The notes beneath the pieces were generated by a model, which was given only the letters and a program-made list of their open reading frames with translations, did no database searches and was not told the origin of the DNA. Below are positions 43,325-53,134 of a stretch of DNA of 64,000 bases, one piece after another. Within the stretch, counting starts at the first letter, position 1. Every line of letters starts with the position of its first letter. The stretch lies in contig NC_015977.1 in assembly GCF_000225345.1 (NCBI RefSeq), positions 2,339,501 through 2,403,500 on the forward strand. Direction: 5' to 3'. The position numbers and the translations under genes were made by a program. Source of the DNA: Roseburia hominis A2-183 (GTDB taxonomy: Bacteria > Bacillota > Clostridia > Lachnospirales > Lachnospiraceae).

Positions 43325-45325
43325 ATGAGAACAGATCACCTGCTCTTTGGAGCAGCCTACTATCTGGAATATTTGCCGTATAACCGTCTGGAGACAGATA
43401 TGGAAATGATGGAGCGTGCCGGCATGAATACCATCCGCATCGCCGAGTCCACCTGGAGCACCTTAGAGCCGTCCGACGGCGTCTTTGACTTTACCTGCAT
43501 CGACCGCATGATACAGACCGCCGCAAAGCATCATCTTTCCGTCATCATCGGAACCCCGACTTACGCGATTCCGACCTGGCTGGTGCGCAAATACCCGGAT
43601 ATTCTCGCCGTCACTGCGAACGGGCAGGAGCTCTACGGTCACCGTCAGAACATGGACATCACGCACCCCGGCTACCGTTATCACGCCGAGCGCATCATCC
43701 GCGCCATGATGGAGCACTTAAAGGACGTTCCGAACATCATCGGCTTCCAGCTGGACAACGAGACCAAGAGCTACGGGACGGCAGGTCCGCGGGTTCAGCA
43801 GATGTTCGTCGCTTCCCTGAAGAAAAAATACCCGGACATTTTGGATTTCAACCGTGAATTCGGTCTGGATTACTGGAGCAACCGCGTGAACGACTGGGCG
43901 GATTTTCCGGATGTACGCGGCACGATCAACCAGAGTCTTGCCGCAGAATTTCAGCGTTTTCAGCGCTCCCTCGTCACAGAGTTCCTCTCCTGGCAATCGG
44001 ACATTATCAAAGAGTACAAACGTGACGACCAGTTCATCACGCAGAATTTTGATTTTGACTGGACCGATCACTCTTACGGCTATCAGCCGGAGGTCGACCA
44101 GTATGACGCCGCCCGCTGCATGACCGTAGCAGGCGCCGATATTTACCATCCTTCGCAGGACGACCTGACCGGAGCTGAGATCACTGTATGCGGAAATATT
44201 GCGCGCAGCTTAAAGAAGGACAATTATCTGATCTTAGAGACAGAGGCGCAGGGTCTGACCCCGTGGCTCCCCTATCCGGGGCAGCTGCGCCTGCAGGCGT
44301 ACAGCCACCTTGCAAATGGCTCCAACAGCGTGATGTACTGGCACTGGCACTCGATCCACAATGCGATCGAAAGCTACTGGAAAGGCGTGCTTTCCCACGA
44401 TTTTTCCGAAAATGCCACCTACCGGGAAGCCAGCGAAATCGGCGCGGAGTGGAAGCGCATCGGCACACACCTCATGAATCTGAAAAAGGAAAACCGCGTC
44501 GCCATCCTGCTGGACAATCTCTCCCTGGCGGGGCTGCGCCAGTTTCCGCTTGAGACCACCGGTGACCACAGCTACAATGCCGTGATGCGCTGGCTTGCCG
44601 ACGCCCTGTACCGCAGAAACATCGAGTTTGACATGGTCTCTTCCGGCGAGCGCGATTTTTCCGCCTATGATTTTCTCGTTGTTCCGGCGCTCTATGCCGC
44701 ATCCGACGATCTCCTCGGCGCGCTCGACCGCTACGTGGCAGAAGGCGGACACCTGATCGCCACTTTCCGCACCGGCTTCGCCGACGAACAGTTGAAAATC
44801 CACCACGACGTACAGCCACATCTTCTTGGTAGGTGCCTTGGCATTCACTACGACCAGTTCACCTACCCGAAGAATGTCCGCATCGCCACCACAGACGGCA
44901 GGAGCGCCCTCACACACGACTGGATGGAGCTTGTCACCTGTGACACCGCGACGCCGCTCGCGCATTATGACCATCCATTCTGGGGCAGTTATGCCGCCGT
45001 GACCGAGAACGCCTATCAGAAGGGCTCCGCCCTCTACCTCGGCGCTTTCTTCGATGATGAACTGTTGGAGCCGCTGCTCGTATCCTACCTCTCCAGACAC
45101 GGGTATGAAGGTCTTTCCGAAGACACACCGCAGTTTCCGCTGATCGTAAAGCGCGGCACAAACGATTTTGGCAAAAATCTGTGCTACTACTTCAACTATT
45201 CGGGAGAACCGCGGACAGTGATCCACACCGGAAATGCGGGCACCGATCTTTTAACCGACACCCCGGTTGCCGCCGGTGCCGTCCTGACACTGGCTCCCTG
45301 GGGGCTGGCGGTCGTCGAATCATAG
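43325..45325 (+). CDS. GH42 beta-galactosidase
   Basis: A 666-residue GH42 enzyme. YYLEYLPYNRLETDMEMMERAGMNTIRI opens the barrel; FQLDNETKSYG contains the acid/base E146; LILETEAQG contains the likely nucleophile E305. A trimerisation domain and a beta-sandwich follow. No signal peptide: it should degrade imported galacto-oligosaccharides in the cytoplasm. The start at 43325 follows TTGGAGATCACC; an earlier ATG at 43259 lies too close to the operator. Confidence 0.92.
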   Translation: MRTDHLLFGAAYYLEYLPYNRLETDMEMMERAGMNTIRIAESTWSTLEPSDGVFDFTCIDRMIQTAAKHHLSVIIGTPTYAIPTWLVRKYPDILAVTANGQELYGHRQNMDITHPGYRYHAERIIRAMMEHLKDVPNIIGFQLDNETKSYGTAGPRVQQMFVASLKKKYPDILDFNREFGLDYWSNRVNDWADFPDVRGTINQSLAAEFQRFQRSLVTEFLSWQSDIIKEYKRDDQFITQNFDFDWTDHSYGYQPEVDQYDAARCMTVAGADIYHPSQDDLTGAEITVCGNIARSLKKDNYLILETEAQGLTPWLPYPGQLRLQAYSHLANGSNSVMYWHWHSIHNAIESYWKGVLSHDFSENATYREASEIGAEWKRIGTHLMNLKKENRVAILLDNLSLAGLRQFPLETTGDHSYNAVMRWLADALYRRNIEFDMVSSGERDFSAYDFLVVPALYAASDDLLGALDRYVAEGGHLIATFRTGFADEQLKIHHDVQPHLLGRCLGIHYDQFTYPKNVRIATTDGRSALTHDWMELVTCDTATPLAHYDHPFWGSYAAVTENAYQKGSALYLGAFFDDELLEPLLVSYLSRHGYEGLSEDTPQFPLIVKRGTNDFGKNLCYYFNYSGEPRTVIHTGNAGTDLLTDTPVAAGAVLTLAPWGLAVVES

Positions 45326-45328
45326 ATG

Positions 45329-45928
45329 CCTAAAAACCCGGTGTATCCCGGGGACACGGCGGAGAAAAGCAGGGACAGGTAAAAACAGAATGGTAAAATG
45401 TTCCGGGTGGAACTTGCCGGCGGCGGTTCTTTGGAGCAAAATCTGAGCATTTCTTCCGCATCGCGCCTGGCATCGGATTCCGTGTCTTTGCCACGCTTTG
45501 ACAATCCACGGATGTGTCCGGCAAACCGCAGACAATGAGCGGATTCCCTAGTGCCTCTAATGGCACTGCTTCACAGACAATATAAAACCGCGCGAACCGA
45601 AACTCGTTGCCATCTGCTATTAAAAACAGGGCAGATGGCAATTCAAACATCGGCTTCGCGCGGTTATGTTTTTTTCAGCAGTGCCATAAGAGGCACACGA
45701 GAATCCTAAAATTGTCTGCAGGTTGCGGACACATCCGTGGAGTGTTCAAAGCTTGGAAAGACATGGATCATCGGGGATGCCAGGCGCGGTGTGGATTAGA
45801 AATGCCGGATTTTGTGATCAGAACTGCTGCCGGCAAGTTCCACCCGGAACATTTTATCATTCTGTTCTTAACCTGTCCCGGCTTTCCTCTTCCGTACCCC
45901 CGAGATGCGCTGAGGGGTTTTTGCACGC
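45329..45928. repeat. Palindromic MITE-like repeat, copy 1
   Basis: About 600 bp between two convergent genes that folds back on itself. The outer arms share AAAAACCC and GGACAGGT, then AAAATGTTCCGGGTGGAACT. The centre is AACCGCGCGAA...TTCGCGCGGTT enclosing TTGCCATCTGC/GCAGATGGCAA. The core matches copies 2 and 3, but the outer ends differ. No transposase or credible protein is encoded. Confidence 0.7.
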
Positions 45929-45938
45929 CGGATGTATT

Positions 45939-47840
45939 CTACACCGCCCGCCCCAGGAAGCGTGTCAGTTCCTCGATCGGTATCGGTTTGGAATACTTGT
46001 AGCCCTGCAGGTACAGTGCATTCATCTGCTTGCACTGATCCTCGTCTTTTTCGTTCTCCACACCCTCAAACAGAATCTCATAGTGCGAATTCTTGAAAAT
46101 ATCGGAAAAGCTTCCAACCATATAGCGGGATTCTGCATTTTTCCCTGCCAAAATAGTCAGCGAACGGTCGAACTTGATCACATCGATCGGCAGACCGATA
46201 ATGCGCTCGAAATTCGAGTAGCCCGTTCCAAAGTCATCCAGATAGAATTTGATTCCCAGCTTCTGAAGACTGGTAATCGTATTCTTAATGTTGTCAAATT
46301 CCGTCTCATTCCAGCTCTCCGTCAGTTCAATCGCAACTTTTTCATACGGGATTTCATTCTGGCGGATGATGTCCATGACATCCTTGCAGAATTCCTTTCT
46401 GCGGAATTCCAGAATAGAAAAATTAACGGAAACACGGTCGATCTGATACCCCTCCTGCTCCAGGCGTTTGATCTGGCGGCAGGTTTTATTTAAGATGATT
46501 TTGCTGAGCGTATGAATATAATCGTGCCGCTCTGCCATCGGTATGAACTGATCCGGATATACCATTCCTGTTTCCGGCAGCTCCAGCCGCATCAGCGCCT
46601 CCGCCGAGGCAAACCGGTTGGTACGTGTATTTAGCACCGGCTGGCAGTACACTTTAACGCGCTCATCCTCCAAGTCGCAGTGTGCATTGATGTCCTTTAA
46701 TTCGCCTAATATGTAAGATGCCTTCCGATATTCTATGATGTCCTTATTCTGACACTCATATACCGCGCCAACCGGTATTTTCTCTTCCATAAACTCATTC
46801 AACGCCAGATACTCACCTGCCTCACGCAGCCTGTCATCTGCATGTGCAATCAGCACCCGGTAGCCCAGTCCATGTTCTTTACACACACGCTCAAACGTTT
46901 TTTGTATGTTATATTTTCCGTTTTTCTCCGCTTTATTACTCAGTCTCTGATACACCAGTGCAAGCTTATCATCCTGCAGACGGAACAGGCAGAATGTTTT
47001 GAAATAATTCTCCGCAAACGTCAGAATCGTACGCGGAAGTTCTGGTATCTTTTTGAGATTGGTTTCCGGGAATCCCATGAAGATTACAGAAAAATCATCG
47101 TCCCCCACATCTCTCAGATAGCTGTCAAACGCACCAGCATCAAGTGTTCCTGTCTCCCTGTCGTAAGATGTATAATGAAACAAAAACAGCACTCCCATAT
47201 AGGGAAGTAATAGTGCCATGCAGCTATAAGATGTAGATACATATTCTGCCTCCAGTGCAATCATGCCAAACGAAAACAGTAAAATATAGGCAAGGCAGCG
47301 CAGCATTTTCAGCACGAACTTCTTCCGGTACGTAAAAAGCACAACGACAAGAACGATACAGTAATAAATATAGGCAAAACGAAACGGATCAAAATAGAAA
47401 TTCTGATGAACCATCAGATCTGCATCGATATAAAAACCCAGATGCGTAAACGGTGATCCGATCTCAAGAAAAGCAAACACCGCATAGCCGCCCCAGGATA
47501 CCGCGCCCAAGAGTCTTGCCGGTCTCTCTTCCAGCTTAAGAAGTGTACCGAAGTAATTGCAGAGCAGCACAAACGTGAGAATCAGTAAAAGATATATCCC
47601 ATCCTGTAACACATAAATAAGAATCTTCCGGGATTCTGTAATCCGTGTGATTGCTGTATGGAAACTGATACTGCAGACCGTCGCCATCATCAGGCAAACC
47701 GTTCCCGCTTTGAAGATAATCAGGCTCTTCTCTCTTACCGTATAGGAAGAATGCAACAGCAGCCAGCAGATGATGCAGAGCACAATCGCGCTGATATCGG
47801 CTACATAAGTATAATTCTGATAGAACAAAACATCCGTCAT
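45939..47840 (-). CDS. Membrane protein with degenerate GGDEF and EAL domains (c-di-GMP phosphodiesterase)
   Basis: About 633 residues: an N-terminal block of seven or so membrane segments (1-225), a GGDEF-like region without a GGDEF signature (about 235-385), and an EAL domain with EAL at 414-416, VNFS (N473), ELTES, LDDFGTGYSN (535-542), IKFDRS and EGVE. The catalytic residues look complete, so c-di-GMP hydrolysis is likely. The start MTDVLF follows GGGGAGA. Confidence 0.87.
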   Translation of the reverse strand: MTDVLFYQNYTYVADISAIVLCIICWLLLHSSYTVREKSLIIFKAGTVCLMMATVCSISFHTAITRITESRKILIYVLQDGIYLLLILTFVLLCNYFGTLLKLEERPARLLGAVSWGGYAVFAFLEIGSPFTHLGFYIDADLMVHQNFYFDPFRFAYIYYCIVLVVVLFTYRKKFVLKMLRCLAYILLFSFGMIALEAEYVSTSYSCMALLLPYMGVLFLFHYTSYDRETGTLDAGAFDSYLRDVGDDDFSVIFMGFPETNLKKIPELPRTILTFAENYFKTFCLFRLQDDKLALVYQRLSNKAEKNGKYNIQKTFERVCKEHGLGYRVLIAHADDRLREAGEYLALNEFMEEKIPVGAVYECQNKDIIEYRKASYILGELKDINAHCDLEDERVKVYCQPVLNTRTNRFASAEALMRLELPETGMVYPDQFIPMAERHDYIHTLSKIILNKTCRQIKRLEQEGYQIDRVSVNFSILEFRRKEFCKDVMDIIRQNEIPYEKVAIELTESWNETEFDNIKNTITSLQKLGIKFYLDDFGTGYSNFERIIGLPIDVIKFDRSLTILAGKNAESRYMVGSFSDIFKNSHYEILFEGVENEKDEDQCKQMNALYLQGYKYSKPIPIEELTRFLGRAV

Positions 47841-47931
47841 AAACTCATTCTCCCCTTCGATCATTTTCCCTTTATATTATCATTATACATTTATTGACAG
47901 CAGATTTCAATTTTTTCACGCAAAATGACAG

Positions 47932-47971
47932 CAAAGGGGCAGAGAAGCGGTAAAGCTTCTCTGCCCCTTTT
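47932..47971. terminator. Bidirectional terminator
   Basis: AAAGGGGCAGAGAAGC and GCTTCTCTGCCCCTTT form a 16-bp stem flanked by A and T runs, ending the MacAB-like operon. Confidence 0.92.
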
Positions 47972-47995
47972 TCTGTCATCTTTGGCTGCACACGC

Positions 47996-49324
47996 CTATT
48001 CGTAGCGGAGTGCATCGATAACTTCCATCTTTGACGCCTTGTTCGCCGGATAATAACCGAAGAACACTCCTGTCAGCATCGAGAAGAACAGTGACAGTAA
48101 AATTGCAGTTGCCGATGGATGCACCTGCATAATAATGTAATTGGAATACTCGGAATACATATTGGCAATCACAAACTTCGCTGCCTGGCCGAGCAGTGCT
48201 CCGACACCAACACCGATCAGAATACCGATAATGCCGCCGATTAAGCAGAGCATGATCGCCTCAATGACAAACTGCATACGGATCGTCCGCCGCTTTGCGC
48301 CGAGTGCCATACGCACACCGATCTCCCTCGTCCGCTCCGTGATCGACACAAGCATGATATTCATGACACCGACACCGCCGACGATCAGCGAGATTGCTGC
48401 GATTCCGGATACTGCAATCGTGATGACATTGAGCACCGTGTTGATCATGCCCATGCTGGACTGCATGTTGCTCGCTGTCACATGGAAATTCGTATTGTTC
48501 TGATATACCTCATCAAAATAATTCTGGATATCTTCCGTTGCCTGGTTGACATCCGCAAGGGGCGTCAGGAGCAGATTAAAGTATTCATAACCAGTCTTAT
48601 CTGCCCCCTGCAGCTTGAAGCTGGTCTGGATCGGAATCATCATATAAGTGGAACGATCCTTTTCTCTGACAGATGTATCCACTTTTCCAAACAGTGCCGC
48701 ATTGTATTTGTAAACACCTACAACAACAAAATCATAGATCGATCCGTCGTCCATTGTTACCGATACCGTCTCGCCAATCGGGTCTTTGTCTCCAAAATAA
48801 TTCTTTGCCATCGTATCCGCAACAACGCAGACTCTTTTCTTCCCCAGATTGTCTGCCCTGGTAAGATTACGTCCCGCCTGCATCTCAAGCTTCATATACT
48901 CGAACTGTTCTGGTGTCATGCCATCCACACTGACATTGGCATAATTGTCGGAATCCGCCTCATCCTTGATCTGCCCGCCTCCAAGATAATTCTCGGCAGC
49001 GATACCCTGAATTTCATCCGGATACTGCGCAACCAGTTCATCGATCATCTCCTGTGACACATAATCACTCTGTGTCATATCCGGATAAATCCAGGTATCC
49101 CAGTCTGCATCGTCCTCCGGATAGCGCGCCTCCACATAGCCGGAAACTGTGTTGCCGCCGAGGGAATTCATTGTCGCGGTCAGGGTGCTCTGTATGGAAC
49201 CGCCGATCGTCGTGATGATGATAACGGAACTGATACCGATAATAATACCGAGCATCGTGAGCAGTGAACGCATCTTGTTCGACAGAATACTGATGATTGC
49301 CTCTTTTATGTTTTCAAAAAACAT
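47996..49324 (-). CDS. MacB-like ABC transporter permease
   Basis: A 442-residue FtsX/MacB-type permease: one N-terminal membrane segment (MRSLLTMLGIIIGISSVIII), a large extracytoplasmic MacB_PCD domain, and three C-terminal segments with TERTREIGVRMALGAKRRTI. It forms an efflux pump with the ATPase and adaptor genes upstream; substrates of such pumps include peptides and antibiotics. Its start touches the ATPase stop. Confidence 0.9.
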   Translation of the reverse strand: MFFENIKEAIISILSNKMRSLLTMLGIIIGISSVIIITTIGGSIQSTLTATMNSLGGNTVSGYVEARYPEDDADWDTWIYPDMTQSDYVSQEMIDELVAQYPDEIQGIAAENYLGGGQIKDEADSDNYANVSVDGMTPEQFEYMKLEMQAGRNLTRADNLGKKRVCVVADTMAKNYFGDKDPIGETVSVTMDDGSIYDFVVVGVYKYNAALFGKVDTSVREKDRSTYMMIPIQTSFKLQGADKTGYEYFNLLLTPLADVNQATEDIQNYFDEVYQNNTNFHVTASNMQSSMGMINTVLNVITIAVSGIAAISLIVGGVGVMNIMLVSITERTREIGVRMALGAKRRTIRMQFVIEAIMLCLIGGIIGILIGVGVGALLGQAAKFVIANMYSEYSNYIIMQVHPSATAILLSLFFSMLTGVFFGYYPANKASKMEVIDALRYE

Positions 49325-50025
49325 CAGTGCTCACCTCCCCTGTTGTCCCCCACGATCTCACCGTCTAAGAGGGTAACAATACGCTGTGTCTCCGTCGCAA
49401 GCTCCTGGGAGTGTGTGATGAGTACAATCGTTTTCCCCTGCTCTTCATGTAACCGATGAAACAGATCCATGACCATATGTCCGGTCTTGGAATCCAGCGC
49501 TCCGGTCGGCTCATCCGCCAGAATGATTGCAGGATCATTGATCATCGCGCGGGCGATCGCCACACGCTGTTTCTGTCCGCCGGAGAGCTCATTTGGTCTG
49601 TGATCTGCACGCCCGTCCATTCCCACCATCGCCAGCATCTCCATCGCACGCTCCTTCGCATTCTTCGTCTTTTCCTCACCATATATAAGCGGCACCATGA
49701 CATTTTTCAATGCATTGGCTCTCGGCAGCAGATTAAAGTTCTGAAACACAAAGCCGATTCTGCGGTTGCGGACCGCACTCCGCACCTCGTCCGTCATGCC
49801 GTTGACGTCCTGTCCTTCCAGATAATAGCTGCCGGAGGTCTGTCTATCCAATACTCCAATGATATTCATCAATGTACTTTTTCCGGAACCCGACTCACCG
49901 ACGATGGAAACGAACTCTCCCTGGTTCACGGTAAGATCGATTCCGTGCAGGATTTCCAGTTCATTGGGCTTACCTACATAATATGTCTTTACAATTTTTT
50001 CCATTCGGATTACTGGTTCACTCAC
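49324..50025 (-). CDS. ABC transporter ATPase (LolD/MacB type)
   Basis: A 233-residue ATPase: Walker [11 protein letters not shown]-loop FQNFNLL, signature [14 protein letters not shown], Walker B ILADEPTG and H-loop ITHSQE. It energises the MacB-like permease. It overlaps its neighbours by one base on each side. Confidence 0.95.
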   Translation of the reverse strand: MSEPVIRMEKIVKTYYVGKPNELEILHGIDLTVNQGEFVSIVGESGSGKSTLMNIIGVLDRQTSGSYYLEGQDVNGMTDEVRSAVRNRRIGFVFQNFNLLPRANALKNVMVPLIYGEEKTKNAKERAMEMLAMVGMDGRADHRPNELSGGQKQRVAIARAMINDPAIILADEPTGALDSKTGHMVMDLFHRLHEEQGKTIVLITHSQELATETQRIVTLLDGEIVGDNRGGEH

Positions 50026-51434
50026 TATTCGCTAACCTCCGTACCTGTACCGTCTGTCAGTCCCATATCCTGTTCAGAATACATCTGCTCCGGTGTAAAT
50101 GTCTGTCCCTCGGCTATCGAAAATGTCGTGTCGTAGATCAGCATATCTCCCTCTGCGAGATCACCGCCGGTCACTTCTGTATAATAATCCACCTCATCGC
50201 CGACCGTGATATTCCTGCGCACTGCGGTTGCGTTTCCGCCATCGTCCGCCTCAGCCACAAGAACATACGCCTGCCCGTTGTCATCATACTGGATCAGATC
50301 ATACGGAACTGCCAGCACTTCTCCCTTTGCCTGGATCATGACTTTTGCCTTCACAGCCATTCCGATTAAAAGTTCCTGATTGTCGAGCGCGATCTCAATG
50401 GAATAACCACCGGCAGAAGTCGTGCTGCCGTCGCTTCCCGTCGTGCCCTGACTCTTCACACGGACCACTCTGGTCACGGTTCCCTTGATCTGCTCATCAC
50501 CCGTCGCATCTGCGGTCACAGTTGCCTCCATGCCTTCCTGAAGCTTTAATACATCCGCCTCCTGCACGGTTGCAACCATCTTTAAGGAACTCGTATCCTC
50601 AATCGTCATGATGACGTTCTTCTCTGCATTGATGTCTCCGACCTTGGAATTCACCGCTGTTACCACACCGCCGCACGGCGCTGTGATCTCGCAGTCCGCC
50701 AGCTGTTCTTTCAGATTGCTGAGTGTGTCCTTGGATGTCGTGTCGGTGTCTTTGTACTTGTTCAGCTCCTGTGCCTCCTGTGCTGTCTCAATCGCACGGT
50801 TGGTGGTCTCTACTGCCGTATCATAAGCAGTCTGCGCATCCTCCACCGCCTGCTTGGCAGCGAGCAGTGCAGCGAAATCCGCCTGTCCCTGATCGTAGAG
50901 CATCTGTGCGCCGTTGTAGCTGTCCTTTGCGCGGTCGAGTGTCTTCTGCGCCGCCGCAAGCGTCGTTGTCTGGTCATCCTTCGCCTGCTGCAGGGCGTCC
51001 GCCGCCTGCTGTGTATTGATGCTGCTCACCGCATTCGCATTCGACATGGACTTCTCTAAGTCTGCGATCTTCTCCTCGATCGACGTGGAGTCCAGTGTGC
51101 ATAAGACGTCACCCTCTTTCACGATATCGCCGACCTGCACATTCATGGAAGTGATCTCGGACGCCGCCTTTGACGTCACATTCGTGCTGCTGGCTCCGGC
51201 AACCGTTCCCTTAACCGAAATCGTATCGGACAGATCCCTCTTCTGTACCGGCTCCACTTCCACGGTATTCACCGCCATCGCCACCTGCTTGGTCGCGTTA
51301 TGTATGGATATACCGATCCAGACCACCAGAACTGCCACAATAACCAGCACAACGATCAGTACCTTCTTTTTCTTCTTTGGCTTTGCTGCTATCGCGCCTG
51401 CATTCTGCTCGTTTTTTTGCTTCTTGTCTTTCAT
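50025..51434 (-). CDS. HlyD/MacA-type efflux adaptor
   Basis: A 469-residue membrane-fusion protein: one N-terminal anchor (KVLIVVLVIVAVLVVWIGI), a biotinyl-lipoyl-like domain split by a long alpha-hairpin (AAQKTLDRAKDSYNGAQM...TAQEAQELNKY), a beta-barrel and a C-terminal domain. In a Gram-positive cell it would couple the permease to the wall side. Confidence 0.9.
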   Translation of the reverse strand: MKDKKQKNEQNAGAIAAKPKKKKKVLIVVLVIVAVLVVWIGISIHNATKQVAMAVNTVEVEPVQKRDLSDTISVKGTVAGASSTNVTSKAASEITSMNVQVGDIVKEGDVLCTLDSTSIEEKIADLEKSMSNANAVSSINTQQAADALQQAKDDQTTTLAAAQKTLDRAKDSYNGAQMLYDQGQADFAALLAAKQAVEDAQTAYDTAVETTNRAIETAQEAQELNKYKDTDTTSKDTLSNLKEQLADCEITAPCGGVVTAVNSKVGDINAEKNVIMTIEDTSSLKMVATVQEADVLKLQEGMEATVTADATGDEQIKGTVTRVVRVKSQGTTGSDGSTTSAGGYSIEIALDNQELLIGMAVKAKVMIQAKGEVLAVPYDLIQYDDNGQAYVLVAEADDGGNATAVRRNITVGDEVDYYTEVTGGDLAEGDMLIYDTTFSIAEGQTFTPEQMYSEQDMGLTDGTGTEVSE

Positions 51435-51507
51435 TCTCGTCTCTCCCTTACCTGTATTTTACAAATTTATGGTGATTGTATCATTATCACCCCTCAAAAA
51501 AAAATGG

Positions 51508-51533
51508 GTTTAAGTAAAACTTAAGAATTCTTA
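51508..51533. promoter_or_regulatory. TTAAG-type direct repeats in the macA leader
   Basis: TTAAG occurs at 11-base and then about 10-base intervals (TTAAGTAAAACTTAAGAATTCTTAGG, read in two parts), embedded in the palindrome CTTAAGAATTCTTAG. OmpR/VanR-type response regulators bind such repeats. They lie downstream of the predicted promoter. Confidence 0.35.
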
Positions 51534-51575
51534 GGAAATCCTACCATTTTTTTAAAGTTTCTTTGTACTATTGTA

Positions 51576-51604
51576 ATAATACAGTATGTTCATTTGACTG
51601 TCAA
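51576..51604 (-). promoter_or_regulatory. Promoter of the MacAB-like operon
   Basis: On the minus strand TTGACA (51604-51599) and TATTAT (51581-51576) with 17-base spacing; the -35 overlaps the nudC stop region. Confidence 0.7.
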
Positions 51605-52458
51605 GACATTTTCTCAGACGTAAAATTTTTCTGGAATACAGACATCATCTCTCTGGTCAGCGACAGCCCCTCTGGATCTTCCGGCACATCCGAATAATGC
51701 ACCCACTCCGCTGTCGCAAGCTCTCCCGTGTCCAGCACAATATCCCGCTCTCCGTCCAGTTCACAGAAATAACCAAGAAGAAGGTTCTGGTCAAATCCCC
51801 ACGGCTGGCTCTTATAATAGTGGATATTCTTCACCTTAAGACCGACTTCCTCCTGCACTTCCCGCATGACCGTCTCCTCCGCCGTCTCCCCGATCTCCGT
51901 AAATCCAGCGATGAGCGCGTACCGTTTGTACTCCCTGTTGGCGTAGGTTGTCATCAGAATATACTCTCCGTCCGTCACCCCGACAATCACCGCCGGTGCG
52001 ATCTTTGGGAACACCTGGTTGCCGCATGCGGGACAGAATAACATCCGCAGCGTTCCGTTGTGCATGAGTTTCTGTCCGCATCTTCCGCAGAACCGGTTAT
52101 CCCGATACCACTCGTACAGATGCCATGCCGTGGCAGCCGCAAGGATGTGCTCCTTCGGCTTTCCCGACCGCACCGCAAACATTTTTTCAAAACAGTATCC
52201 TTCCGGTGTGAGATGCTCCGGCAGTTCCGTCAGAAAATACGTCTCCTCCCCAACGGAAAACAGATAGATGCTCTGCGGCGCCATTTCTCCCGCCGTCTCA
52301 CAGATCTCCCGGAGTTCCCGGTAAGTAAGGAAGGCAAGCGTCTCTCCCTCCCTTACAAGGATCTTGTTCTCCCTGTAGATCATCATATAGCTGGTATCGT
52401 CCGGCTGTTTTTTTTCGTACTGATTCTGCAGATGCAGTGGTAAAATATCCTGTATCAT
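51601..52458 (-). CDS. nudC: NADH pyrophosphatase / NAD-decapping Nudix hydrolase
   Basis: A 285-residue NudC: zinc ribbon cysteines C124, C127, C142, C145 (CGRCG, CPACG), Nudix box GFTEIGETAEETVMREVQEEVG at 185-206 and the NADH-specific SQPWGF at 217-222. It hydrolyses NAD(H) or NAD-capped RNA. The start follows AAGGAGAGACGAA. Confidence 0.93.
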   Translation of the reverse strand: MIQDILPLHLQNQYEKKQPDDTSYMMIYRENKILVREGETLAFLTYRELREICETAGEMAPQSIYLFSVGEETYFLTELPEHLTPEGYCFEKMFAVRSGKPKEHILAAATAWHLYEWYRDNRFCGRCGQKLMHNGTLRMLFCPACGNQVFPKIAPAVIVGVTDGEYILMTTYANREYKRYALIAGFTEIGETAEETVMREVQEEVGLKVKNIHYYKSQPWGFDQNLLLGYFCELDGERDIVLDTGELATAEWVHYSDVPEDPEGLSLTREMMSVFQKNFTSEKMS

Positions 52459-52533
52459 TTCGTCTCTCCTTTATTACATAATTTTCCATGAAACAAAAAA
52501 CTGTCACAATAAGCATATCATGCTTTGCGTTGA

Positions 52534-53083
52534 TAAGTAATATTATAAGAAACACACTTGAGGATTTCATGTGGAAATGCAACTGGGAATTCGTTGGAGA
52601 AAAATGTGAGCATTTCTTCCGACGAAATGTTTGCATCTGATTCCGTGTCTCTTCCACGTTTGGACAATCCGACGGGGCATGTCCGACACACCGGAGACAA
52701 TGGGCGGACTTTCTGGCAGCACTAACTGCACTCCCTCGTAGACATGATAAAACCGCGCGAACAGAAACTCGTTGCCACCTGCTATTGAAATTAAGGCAGG
52801 TGACAACTCAGACATCTGCTTCGCGCGGTTATGTTTTACTGCAACATAAGGATGGCTGATTTATGCCATCCGTTGTTTGGTGCTGGTAAGTGCTGCACGA
52901 AAGTCCTACAAATTGTCTTCCGGGATGCGGACATGACCCGCGGAGTGCTCCAAACTTGGAAAGACACGGATCATCGAAGATGCAAACATCCGGCTGGTTA
53001 GAAATGCCACATTTTTTGATCCGAATTTCCACCTGCATTTCCATCTGAAATCCCGCGGTGTGATCTTCTAATAATATTACTTA
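52534..53083. repeat. Palindromic MITE-like repeat, copy 2
   Basis: About 550 bp bounded by the inverted ends TAAGTAATATTAT (52534-52546) and ATAATATTACTTA (53071-53083). The centre AACCGCGCGAA...TTCGCGCGGTT encloses TTGCCACCTGC/GCAGGTGACAA. It is nearly the reverse complement of copy 3. It fills the gap between nudC and the phosphatase gene; short frames within it are not credible genes. Confidence 0.8.
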
Positions 53084-53134
53084 TCTTTTTAAAAGAAAAT
53101 GGTACAATCAGTCGCCGTCCGGCTTTACTCAGGG

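Noticed and set aside
44234..45226. A 330-codon frame on the minus strand
   Set aside because: It is antisense to the GH42 gene and reflects its GC-rich third codon positions.
52567..52815. An open frame of about 80 codons, repeated almost identically at 56031-56279 and looking like a conserved protein
   Set aside because: Both lie inside the palindromic repeat, have no ribosome binding site, and are conserved only because the DNA repeat is conserved.
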